Part shown: positions 8,362 to 14,406 of the stretch, piece after piece | How the letters are laid out: each line of letters begins with the position of its first letter | How positions within the stretch are numbered: the first letter of the stretch is position 1 | NCBI GenBank assembly: GCA_002427465.1 | Contig: DIRC01000059.1 | Span: 32,762 to 51,832 of the forward strand | Length of the DNA stretch: 19,071 nt | Source: Clostridiales bacterium UBA5446 | Lineage (GTDB): Bacteria; Bacillota; Clostridia; Oscillospirales; Oscillospiraceae | Direction of reading: 5' to 3' | Translations under genes and position numbers: made by a program | Notes under the pieces: generated by a model | Told to the model about the DNA's origin: nothing | The model's input: only the letters and a program-made list of their open reading frames with translations | The model's database searches: none

Positions 8362-8392
8362 GGACGCCGCTTCGTCGCGGCGCCGTCCTTTT
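8362..8392 (-). terminator. Terminator downstream of dps
   Basis: A 9-bp stem (GGAC plus GCCGC at 8362-8370 with GCGGC plus GTCC at 8377-8388) has a 3-base bulge and a 6-base loop. On the minus strand it is followed by a T-rich tract formed by the A-run at 8353-8359; on the plus strand by TTTT. It lies between the dps stop and the busR promoter and separates those two units. Confidence 0.65.
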
Positions 8393-8433
8393 CTATCTTG
8401 TAATTAGAGTGGCGGGTTTTTAGGATCGTGGCC

Positions 8434-8874
8434 TCAGGCCATATGCGACTTCAGCATCCAGAGAAGCTTCTGGTACTCGGCCAGATAACCGTTGAACATA
8501 TCGGCGGTAGCGCCGTCGCCGTCCTCTTCGGCAAGCTTAACGATTTCGTTGGTATCCCGTATCCAATATTCCACATCGGAAATCATGCCCCTTACAGTAT
8601 CGTCCGAGGAGATGGGCGCATCCTCAAGCTCCTTGACAGAAGCCAGGGAAAGGGCGTTCTTCGCGCTGGCAACGGGAGAACCGCCCAAAGCCAGCAGCCG
8701 CTCGGCTACCTGGTCCATAATCTCCGCGGTCTGGTTATAAAGCTCCTCCAGCTTGGCGTGAAGGGTAAAAAAGCCGCGGCCCTTGACATACCAGTGCAGG
8801 TTATGAAGCTTAATGTACATAATCTGCTGATTGGCCAGATACACATTTAGTTTATCATGCAAAACTTTACTCAT
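8434..8874 (-). CDS. dps: Dps family ferritin-like iron-storage and protection protein
   Basis: Dps proteins form 12-subunit cages that oxidise Fe(II) with hydrogen peroxide and store iron, and some bind DNA. The 146 residues form one four-helix-bundle domain. The intersubunit ferroxidase ligands are present with correct spacing: His27 (LHNLHWYVKG), His39 (FFTLHAKLEELY), and Asp54 and Glu58 in EIMDQVAERLLALGG. The spacing 12-15-4 is that of Listeria Dps. There is no lysine-rich N-terminal tail, so DNA binding is doubtful and a Dpr/Flp-like peroxide-protection role is likelier (inference). AGGAGG at 8883-8888, 8 bases upstream, fixes the start. It is monocistronic, with its own terminator. No clear PerR or Fur box was seen upstream. 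Confidence 0.93.
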   Translation of the reverse strand: MSKVLHDKLNVYLANQQIMYIKLHNLHWYVKGRGFFTLHAKLEELYNQTAEIMDQVAERLLALGGSPVASAKNALSLASVKELEDAPISSDDTVRGMISDVEYWIRDTNEIVKLAEEDGDGATADMFNGYLAEYQKLLWMLKSHMA

Positions 8875-8889
8875 GGATTATTCCTCCTA

Positions 8890-9215
8890 TATATTTCTCA
8901 ATTTTTTTGATGTTTTGACTATACCGCAAAGGGAGCGAATGCTCTGTAACTTCATCACCAACGGCTGATCTGCCGGATATCCAGCCGCGGCGGGCGAATA
9001 TGACTTTAATATCACCCGGCCGGAAGATTTTATACTCAGAGAAGCCGGGATACCGCTCTCGTAAGTGCCCGGATATTCAATGACCGAACAGCGTGCCGCC
9101 GCAATCTTTTGCATGGCGCTGTCGTCCAGCGCGGTGTCCAAAACGCATACGCCGCCCTTATCTTCATTTTGATGATCCGGATTTGACTTGCCGGTCAGCG
9201 AAAACGCCCGGCGCG
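8890..9215. other. Decayed intergenic stretch between dps and a kinase remnant
   Basis: No recognised gene. A minus-strand frame is open across it (8887-9276) and reads through the stop of the kinase remnant in another frame. Its translation (for example VCVLDTALDDSAMQKIAAA) resembles nothing I can name, and it has no ribosome site. It is probably residual coding sequence left by a deletion, and it presumably also carries the dps promoter; a TATAGT near 8929-8934 on the minus strand has no good -35 partner. Confidence 0.3.
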
Positions 9216-9398
9216 CTATGCACGCGGCAGCGATATGAAAAAGCTGTTTCCCGATTTTTCGCCGCTGTCCGCCCATATGCGCCCTTTATGGTCGCTCACG
9301 ATGCTTTGGGCAATGGAAAGGCCGAGGCCGAAGCTCCCAGGCTCGCTTCTTGATTCGCCGAGGCGATAAAATGTCAAAACCGCCCCCCGCATTTTATG
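9216..9398 (-). pseudogene. C-terminal remnant of a sensor histidine kinase
   Basis: Read on the minus strand from about 9398 to the TAG at 9216-9218, the frame gives FYRLGESRSEPGSFGLGLSI followed by an AQSIVSDHKGRIWADSGEKS stretch and FFISLPRA. This is the F-box to G2-box end of a HATPase_c domain (F..FYR.D.SRS, GSFGLGLSIA), with the usual end of the kinase. About 60 residues remain. A stop lies just upstream in this frame, and the rest of the ATPase domain, the HisKA domain and any sensor region are absent. No response regulator is adjacent. It is a deletion remnant, not a functional gene. Confidence 0.75.
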
Positions 9399-9580
9399 AT
9401 TTTACCTCTTACAGAACGGTGTGGCGGAGCTTAAAAAACTCGGCATACCCCGGGCCCGGAGCATCGAAGGCCAGCTTGACGGAAGCGTTCCCGCGACAGC
9501 CGCGGAGCAAAGCGCCAATCCCGACGCGCTTGAGACGGTCAAGGCCGCAATACGTGTGCGGCGGCGGGCAAATTTCAGTC
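9399..9580. other. Gene-free stretch upstream of the SPFH operon
   Basis: A plus-strand frame from 9400 to a TGA at about 9592 is open and reads VAELKKLGIPRARSIEGQLD, but it has no start codon with a ribosome site and I do not recognise it. It runs into the SPFH promoter. It is most likely a gene fragment left by the event that truncated the kinase next to it. Confidence 0.25.
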
Positions 9581-9622
9581 TTGACAGCCGGTGAATCAAA
9601 GTGATATATATATGATATCATA
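9581..9622 (+). promoter_or_regulatory. SPFH operon promoter with an overlapping palindromic operator
   Basis: TTGACA (9581-9586), 18 bases, then TATATA (9605-9610). A perfect 12-bp palindrome TATGATATCATA (9611-9622) covers the expected start site near 9617, with a further partial ATATCAT half-site at about 9630-9635. Palindromes at the start site usually bind a repressor; the ribbon-helix-helix protein encoded as second gene of this operon is the obvious candidate (inference). Confidence 0.55.
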
Positions 9623-9648
9623 AAAATACATATCATGGAGGCTCGTTT

Positions 9649-10701
9649 ATGAATAGTACCATGCCATTCACTGAGCAGAAAATAATCAAGGCAAAGAGCG
9701 GGATGGCCGTTCTCATTATAAACACACTGGCGATACTGGCCTTTATTGCCCTCTTTATTTTGGGCGTTGTTCTGGCCGGACGGGCGGAAGCCCGTGGCGT
9801 CAGTACGTTTCCCGCCGTGACGCTGATCGTCGTATCAGTCTTAATGGGCTTTCTGGTTTGTCCCATCCTCTACGCCGGCCTGAAGGTGCTAAAGCCCAAT
9901 GAGGCCCTGGTGCTCACCCTTTTCGGCAGATATTACGGTACTTTGGAAGGCGCCGGCTTCTTTTTTGTCAACCCCTTCGTCACGGCGGTCAACCCGACGA
10001 AACGCATGAATCTGGCCTCTGTGACGGCTGCGGCCATGGCCGAGCGGCCGGTGAGGCAGGCTTCCCGCACCGACAAGTCCGAGCCCAGCGACACCGCTTC
10101 CGGCAAGGCGATCTCGCTCAAGGTGATGACGCTGGACAACAACAAGCAGAAGGTGAACGATAAGCTGGGAAATCCCATTGAAATCGGCGTGGTGATTATC
10201 TGGCGGGTAGTGAACGCTGCCAAGGCCGTGTTCAATGTGGATAACTATATTTCTTTCCTCTCCATCCAGGCAGACAGCTCTCTGCGCAATATCGTACGGC
10301 TCTACCCCTACGATATCTGGGGCGAAGACGCGGACGCCGATGAACTCTCTCTCAGGGGAAGCAGCCAGGAGGTGGCCCTCAAGCTTCGGCAGGAGCTTCA
10401 GTCCAAGGTGGAGGATGCGGGGCTTGAGGTTGTGGAAACCCGCATTACTCATCTCGCTTACGCCCCGGAGATTGCCGCGGCCATGCTCCAGCGGCAGCAG
10501 GCCAGCGCCATCATAGACGCCCGCAAGCTCATCGTGGAGGGGGCCGTGGGCATGGTGGAGATGGCTCTCCAGAAGCTTAGTCAGAATCAAATTGTGGAGC
10601 TGGACAGCGAGCGCAAGGCAGCTATGGTCTCGAACCTGCTTGTGGTTCTATGCGGCAGCAAGGAGGCCCAGCCCGTGGTGAACAGCGGCTCGTTATACTG
10701 A
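9649..10701 (+). CDS. SPFH (stomatin/band 7) domain membrane protein
   Basis: The 350 residues start with two hydrophobic segments (about 20-43 and 55-77), then an SPFH domain from about 80 (LKPNEALVLTLFGRYYGTLE) to about 300, including the typical SSLRNIVRLYPYD stretch near 225 and a helical tail rich in Ala, Gln and Glu. A polar insertion at about 124-155 (Ser, Thr, Lys, Asp rich) interrupts the first part of the domain. SPFH proteins oligomerise on membranes and scaffold microdomains or proteases (family knowledge); the client here is unknown. TGGAGG at 9636-9641 lies 7 bases before the ATG. It is followed after 4 bases by an Arc-like gene, a pairing I recall from other Clostridia. No NfeD-type partner is nearby. 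Confidence 0.88.
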   Translation: MNSTMPFTEQKIIKAKSGMAVLIINTLAILAFIALFILGVVLAGRAEARGVSTFPAVTLIVVSVLMGFLVCPILYAGLKVLKPNEALVLTLFGRYYGTLEGAGFFFVNPFVTAVNPTKRMNLASVTAAAMAERPVRQASRTDKSEPSDTASGKAISLKVMTLDNNKQKVNDKLGNPIEIGVVIIWRVVNAAKAVFNVDNYISFLSIQADSSLRNIVRLYPYDIWGEDADADELSLRGSSQEVALKLRQELQSKVEDAGLEVVETRITHLAYAPEIAAAMLQRQQASAIIDARKLIVEGAVGMVEMALQKLSQNQIVELDSERKAAMVSNLLVVLCGSKEAQPVVNSGSLY

Positions 10702-10705
10702 TCTC

Positions 10706-10897
10706 ATGGAAAGAAACGACAGGGCCAAGAAGCAAGTCCCCCTCCGTCTATCCCCGGAATTGTACAATAAGCTCGCCGCTTGGGCGGAGGATGAGTTCCG
10801 GTCGGTTAACGGCCAGATTGAATACCTCCTCACCGAATGCGTGAAAAAGCGTCACGGTGGCAAGGACTCCCCAAAGCAAGGGCGGGAGCAGGAATAA
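10706..10897 (+). CDS. Arc-like ribbon-helix-helix DNA-binding protein
   Basis: The 63 residues match the Arc/MetJ-type fold: a beta strand (about 8-14, KKQVPLRLS), helix A (16-29, PELYNKLAAWAEDEF), a turn, and helix B (33-46, SVNGQIEYLLTECV), followed by a basic, disordered tail. The Ser-Val-Asn-Gly-Gln-Ile-Glu-Tyr-Leu-Leu segment is typical of Arc-like antitoxin and repressor families. Such proteins dimerise and insert the strand into the major groove. The ATG follows the SPFH stop after 4 bases and lacks a clear ribosome site, so it relies on coupling. No toxin gene is adjacent, so I infer an autorepressor of the SPFH operon, not a toxin-antitoxin member. Confidence 0.82.
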   Translation: MERNDRAKKQVPLRLSPELYNKLAAWAEDEFRSVNGQIEYLLTECVKKRHGGKDSPKQGREQE

Positions 10898-10904
10898 CAA
10901 AGCA

Positions 10905-10944
10905 ACGCAAAGCCCCGGCTGCCATGGCAGCCGGGGCTTTGCGT
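10905..10944. terminator. 40-bp perfect palindrome, probable terminator of the SPFH operon
   Basis: The two 20-base arms (10905-10924 and 10925-10944) are exact reverse complements, with AAAGCCCCGG on the left and CCGGGGCTTT on the right, and start 7 bases after the RHH stop. In RNA this is a very stable hairpin with a tip loop of a few bases. The T-run is only three bases and lies inside the stem, so termination is likely but not textbook. Confidence 0.65.
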
Positions 10945-11006
10945 CACGGGTAAGCGAATAGTACGCCTCCCGAGGGGATTTTACAGCGGCAATAGAGTTT
11001 AGTTTA

Positions 11007-11339
11007 TCAGGCTAATATGAATTCGTACTCCTTTATAATCAGGCCGCCGAAAAATTCAAATACATCACAGGAGTGTTCGCCAAGATTATTTTTCAGGATA
11101 GCGGCAATGCGGTTTCCGTCGGCGCTTTGGTACAGAGCCTCGCATGAGAAGGTGTTGTCATTACCCCTATATGCCTCCATCATCGCGGCAAGATAAGCGT
11201 CTATTCCCTCAATGGTTTTCGTCTGCCTGGATGAATGCAGAACCCAGACCACGTCGGGAGAGAGGGATTTGCGGTACGCTGCCCAATCCCTCTTGTTTTC
11301 CGCTTCAAAAAAGAATAAAAGTCTATCCTTATTTTCCAT
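11007..11339 (-). CDS. NTF2-like / SnoaL-like small protein
   Basis: A single compact domain of 110 residues of the cone-shaped NTF2-like superfamily: an N-terminal helix (MENKDRLLFFFEAENKRDWAAYRKSLSPDVVWVLHS), a middle helix (IEGIDAYLAAMMEAYRG) and C-terminal strands (RIAAILKNNLGEHSCDVFEFFGGLIIKEYEF). Members include SnoaL cyclases, ketosteroid isomerases and many uncharacterised stress proteins; no catalytic set can be assigned here. The ATG at 11337-11339 is preferred over one 9 bases upstream because AAAGG lies 8 bases before it and would touch the earlier ATG. It stands alone. Its likely extended -10 (TGGTATAAT on the minus strand, ATTATA at 11393-11398) lies in the end of structured repeat copy A. 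Confidence 0.72.
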   Translation of the reverse strand: MENKDRLLFFFEAENKRDWAAYRKSLSPDVVWVLHSSRQTKTIEGIDAYLAAMMEAYRGNDNTFSCEALYQSADGNRIAAILKNNLGEHSCDVFEFFGGLIIKEYEFILA

Positions 11340-11391
11340 ATGCCGCATCCTTTAAATTCCTGTTTACCGGCAGGATCGTTAAACTTGCATC

Positions 11392-11510
11392 TATTATACC
11401 ACAGTTGCGAAGCAATTGTGGCATAATATGTCATCATTTTCGGTTGCCCCGAGAGGGGCGAGAAATGGACTTAAATCAAGATGTAATAGCCGCGGCGTGG
11501 TTATTATACC
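11392..11510. repeat. Structured three-hairpin repeat, copy A
   Basis: Hairpin 1 pairs 11392-11408 with 11412-11428 around a GAA loop, with one A/C mismatch and one G-T pair. Hairpin 2 is TTTC (11438-11441) with GAAA (11462-11465) and GCCCC (11446-11450) with GGGGC (11455-11459), a GAGA tetraloop, and an asymmetric internal loop GGTT/GA. A linker with GGACTTAAATCAA follows. Hairpin 3 pairs 11484-11493 with 11497-11506 around GGC. Copy B at 15951-16069 has the same order, internal loop and linker with different stem bases. Both ends of the element carry TATTATACC in the same orientation. Confidence 0.75.
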
Positions 11511-11528
11511 ATACTTTTCCGTACTAAA

Positions 11529-11563
11529 AAAGGCATAACTTCCCTTGCGGAAGTTATGCCTTT
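11529..11563. terminator. Bidirectional hairpin terminator next to repeat copy A
   Basis: A perfect 15-bp stem (11529-11543 with 11549-11563) closes a 5-base CTTGC loop. An A-run lies on its left (so U-run on the minus strand) and TTTAT on its right. It has no intact gene directly upstream on either strand, suggesting the gene it served was lost; the zinc-ribbon fragment that follows begins right after it. Confidence 0.75.
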
Positions 11564-11574
11564 ATAGGGCAACA

Positions 11575-11733
11575 AACCGGCTCAAAATCATTTGCTATGG
11601 CGATCTGCATGAAGGATTCAGCACAGAAGGTGATGCGAAATGGATATGTGCCAAGTGTTTCAGGGATCTCAAAGAAAAGATTAAGTGGAAAGTGATAGAT
11701 GATTCCGCAGATAAGGTGGAGAAAGCCGAATAG
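11575..11733 (+). pseudogene. C-terminal fragment of a small zinc-ribbon-like protein
   Basis: The frame ending at TAG 11731-11733 reads LKIICYGDLHEGF, then WICAKCFRDLKEKIKW, ending in an acidic-basic tail. The C..H and CAKC pattern with a following FRDLKEK helix resembles the end of small single-zinc-ribbon proteins common in Clostridia. No ATG with a ribosome site exists upstream, and the frame runs back into a terminator hairpin, so the N-terminal part with the first metal ligands is missing. Probably a 5'-deleted remnant; translation from a non-standard start cannot be excluded. Confidence 0.5.
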
Positions 11734-11817
11734 CGCTCTCCCCGACGCCTGTGCTTATTCGATCCGTTTGGGACATACTACTAAAATTCGGCACAGCTTT
11801 GAAACGGAGGAATGAAC

Positions 11818-12828
11818 ATGAAGTCTTTGTGGGCGGATATACAACCCAAGGGCAACGCCAGAGCCTCTCTCAGCGGCGACGGGGAGACGGACACTTACCC
11901 TTTCTCAACAGCCGGCGCATTAGGGATGGCGCACCAGGGTCAGTTCAACCCCCTCAAATTTCTAAAAGGGGCAGCTCAGGGCCTGAATATCCTGCCGATG
12001 GGCAACTACTTTGAGGGCTTTTATTTTAAACATCAAATAAGGCAGGACACTCTGTCCATCATTGTGGGACGGGCGGCGGACGGCGCCTTCATCCAGATAG
12101 TAACCGACACCCATTCTTACCATGTGCCTTATCCGCTAAAGGCTTATCTCAAAGGAGAAATACTGACGCTGGAGGACAATTATTTCTCCAGACATGGAAT
12201 TCGCCTCTCAATTCAGACGGAGGGGCTGAATCTCACCGGGGAAATTTCGTACAGCGGTATCACGCCCATACAGGGCGATATCATGGGGCCTTTTCGGTTT
12301 CTGCCCATGCAGTGCCGGCACACAATAGTGAGTATGAACCATACTCTAAGCGGTAAACTGGTTCTAAACGGCCGGGAGCTGGACTTTACCGGCGGCAGGG
12401 GGTATATCGAGGGGGACGCGGGACGATCCTTCCCCAAAAGCTATACCTGGGTACAGTGCAATGCCTTTTCCGGCGGCTGCTCCATTATGGCATCGGTGGC
12501 TCATATCCCATTTGGCTTGTGGTGGTTTTGGGGGTGCATCTGCGTGGTTTCGCTGGCGGGAAAAGAGTACCGGCTTGCCACCTACCGGGGAGCGACGATT
12601 CGGCACAGGGATGAACGGCGGCTGCTGTTGGAGCAGGGGGACTTTTCCTTATCCGTCCAATTATTAGAGCCATGCCCGGGTAATCTCCTGCGCGCCCCCA
12701 GCAAAGGGAGGATGACAGGACATATCCGAGAGGCGCCCAGCTGTCGAGTCCTCTTTGAATTTCGGAGGAAGAACGACATCCTCTTTAAGGAGGAGAGTCA
12801 CTTTGCCAGCTATGAGCATGTGGTATAA
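11818..12828 (+). CDS. Tocopherol cyclase-like family protein
   Basis: 336 residues. The stretch GYIEGDAGRSFPKSYTWVQC (near 200-220) is the signature of the tocopherol cyclase-like fold (Tocopherol_cycl family), together with an N-terminal YFEGFYFKHQ segment and a C-terminal SHFASYEHV end. In plants and cyanobacteria the enzyme closes the chromanol ring of vitamin E. Members in anaerobic Clostridia have no tocopherol pathway and their function is unknown; binding of a hydrophobic ligand is an inference from the fold. There is no signal peptide. The start is the second ATG (11818): GGAGG at 11806-11810 is 7 bases before it but only 1 base before the first ATG at 11812. It is monocistronic, with a strong terminator after it. 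Confidence 0.8.
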   Translation: MKSLWADIQPKGNARASLSGDGETDTYPFSTAGALGMAHQGQFNPLKFLKGAAQGLNILPMGNYFEGFYFKHQIRQDTLSIIVGRAADGAFIQIVTDTHSYHVPYPLKAYLKGEILTLEDNYFSRHGIRLSIQTEGLNLTGEISYSGITPIQGDIMGPFRFLPMQCRHTIVSMNHTLSGKLVLNGRELDFTGGRGYIEGDAGRSFPKSYTWVQCNAFSGGCSIMASVAHIPFGLWWFWGCICVVSLAGKEYRLATYRGATIRHRDERRLLLEQGDFSLSVQLLEPCPGNLLRAPSKGRMTGHIREAPSCRVLFEFRRKNDILFKEESHFASYEHVV

Positions 12829-12850
12829 ATGAAAAGGGGATCTGAAAAAA

Positions 12851-12897
12851 GAACAGGTCTGTTTGCTTAATACAAACAGACCTGTTCAGCGTTTTTT
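12851..12897 (+). terminator. Terminator after the tocopherol cyclase-like gene
   Basis: A perfect 15-bp stem (12851-12865 with 12873-12887) with a 7-base loop is followed by AGCG and six T (12892-12897). A run of A before the stem would give a U-tract on the other strand as well. Confidence 0.92.
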
Positions 12898-12928
12898 AAA
12901 TTATTATTTCGTTTTGGTATCAGCCTCA

Positions 12929-13130
12929 TTAAACTGCATATTTTTGCTCGGTATGGTTTTCTGAATCAGATAACGGTAATCTGGTAAGCACCAAATTTAA
13001 ATCATTGGCAATGATAGAATGCGCTAATGTGCTCCTGGGTTTCCCTGCATTGAGATAATACCGATCGAATTTACACTATCAATCCACAGCTTAGAGGTTA
13101 TGTTATTTTCGGTTATAAACACAGTAATTG
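12929..13130 (-). pseudogene. Unrecognised degenerate coding fragment
   Basis: This AT-rich gap of about 300 bases (12898-13196) holds no intact gene. On the minus strand one frame reads KLWIDSVNSIGIISMQGNPG up to a stop at about 13025; a shifted frame overlaps it and continues AHSIIANDLNLVLTRLPL to a TAA at 12929-12931. The two halves share Ala-His at the junction, as expected for a frameshifted gene. I do not recognise the family. No start codon or ribosome site is visible at the upstream end. Low confidence that this was ever a gene. Confidence 0.3.
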
Positions 13131-13196
13131 TCTATGGAACAGGATACGTCCGTTCGTATGTGCGAAGATGTCTGACGGTTTAGGCGGAATTGGAAA

Positions 13197-13230
13197 AGCC
13201 GTACCATACTGATGACAGCATGGTACGGCT
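13197..13230 (-). terminator. Terminator of the radical SAM-metK operon
   Basis: A perfect 11-bp stem (13220-13230 with 13197-13207) with a 12-base loop, followed on the minus strand by a short T-run (13193-13197). It lies 18 bases after the metK stop. Confidence 0.75.
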
Positions 13231-13247
13231 CCGACGTATTTTTGCGG

Positions 13248-14393
13248 TCAAAATGATATGTTAAGGTCTGTACGCTCCCATGGCATCGTACTGGCATTGC
13301 TCCCAAAATGCCCGTAACAGGATACCTTGGAGAAGATAGGCGCTGTCAGCCCGAACTTTTTTATAATTGCAAACGGACGCAGATCAACTGAGTTCAATAC
13401 CGCGTTATACAACTCGGTTTTTTTAACTTTTTCAGTGCCTAACGTATCAAGCCACAGAGCGATAGGCTCCGACAGGCCGATTGCATAGCTAAGCTGCACT
13501 TCGCATCTGTCTGCCAATTCTGCCGCGACAATGTTTTTTGCGATATATCGTGCCATATATGCCCCGCTCCGGTCTACCTTTGTGGCGTCCTTTCCGGAAA
13601 AAGAGCCGCCGCCATGTCTTGCATATCCGCCGTAGGTATCCGCGATCAGTTTTCTGCCGGTCAGCCCGGAATCTCCCGCCGGCCCGCCGATTACAAACCG
13701 GCCGGTGGGATTGATGAAGAACTGTGTGTTCTTATCCACCATTCCGGACGGAAGCGTCGGATAGATCACATGACTGATAATATCGGAACGCAGCGTTTTG
13801 ATGCTTATGTCCTCGCTGTGCTGACTGGATATGATGATATCCGCGATGCGTTTCGGTTTGTCGTCTTCGTATTCAACCGTAACCTGTGTTTTCCCATCTG
13901 GGAGCAAATAAGGAAGCTCACTGTTTCTGCGAACCTGTTCCAGACGCTTGGCAAGCGCATGAGCCAGTTCAATGGGCATCGGCATAAGGCAGTCTGTTTC
14001 CCGGCAGGCATACCCGAACATCATCCCCTGATCCCCCGCGCCGCTGTCAAGCAGCTCGCTTTCTGTCCGGCGTCTGATCCCCTGGGCAATATCGGGAGAC
14101 TGTTTATGCAGGTCGACCCGGATTTCACAGTTCACAGCATCAAAGCCGCGCCCAGGGCATGTGTATCCGATTTCTTCTATTACTTGCCGCGCAACGGATT
14201 GATAGTCGACTTTTGCCTTGGATGTAACTTCGCCAAAAATATGTACTTGGTTCACTGCGCAAGTCACTTCACAAGCTACCCTGGAATCTGGATCCTGCTT
14301 CAGCAGACTGTCCAGAATCCTGTCCGCGATTTGATCGCAGATTTTGTCTGGATGCCCGCACGTAACCGATTCAGAGGTAAAAAAAGTTTTCAA
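13248..14393 (-). CDS. metK: S-adenosylmethionine synthetase
   Basis: Makes S-adenosylmethionine from methionine and ATP. The 381 residues carry the family motifs GHPDK (13-17), GAGDQGMMFGY (118-128, ATP binding) and GGGSFSGKDATKVDRS (261-276, phosphate loop), ending in PWERTD. It is slightly shorter than common MetK and has a loosened C-terminus (FGSNASTMPWERTD), suggesting a divergent copy. The start is TTG, supported by AGGAGG at 14402-14407, 8 bases upstream; that site overlaps the stop codon of the radical SAM gene, so the two are coupled. Being the second gene after a SAM-consuming radical enzyme suggests a dedicated SAM supply (inference). Whether the genome has another metK cannot be seen here. 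Confidence 0.93.
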   Translation of the reverse strand: MKTFFTSESVTCGHPDKICDQIADRILDSLLKQDPDSRVACEVTCAVNQVHIFGEVTSKAKVDYQSVARQVIEEIGYTCPGRGFDAVNCEIRVDLHKQSPDIAQGIRRRTESELLDSGAGDQGMMFGYACRETDCLMPMPIELAHALAKRLEQVRRNSELPYLLPDGKTQVTVEYEDDKPKRIADIIISSQHSEDISIKTLRSDIISHVIYPTLPSGMVDKNTQFFINPTGRFVIGGPAGDSGLTGRKLIADTYGGYARHGGGSFSGKDATKVDRSGAYMARYIAKNIVAAELADRCEVQLSYAIGLSEPIALWLDTLGTEKVKKTELYNAVLNSVDLRPFAIIKKFGLTAPIFSKVSCYGHFGSNASTMPWERTDLNISF

Positions 14394-14406
14394 GGCAGAT
14401 ACCTCC

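Noticed and set aside
8887..9276. 129-codon minus-strand frame upstream of dps
   Set aside because: It has no ribosome site or known domain, and it crosses the stop of the kinase remnant in a different frame. Kept only as a note on decayed sequence.
9350..9604. 84-codon plus-strand frame before the SPFH gene
   Set aside because: It has no ribosome site, no recognisable domain, overlaps the kinase remnant and runs through the SPFH promoter.
10706..10897. Arc-like protein as antitoxin of a toxin-antitoxin pair
   Set aside because: No toxin-sized gene is adjacent; the only partner in the operon is the 350-residue SPFH membrane protein.
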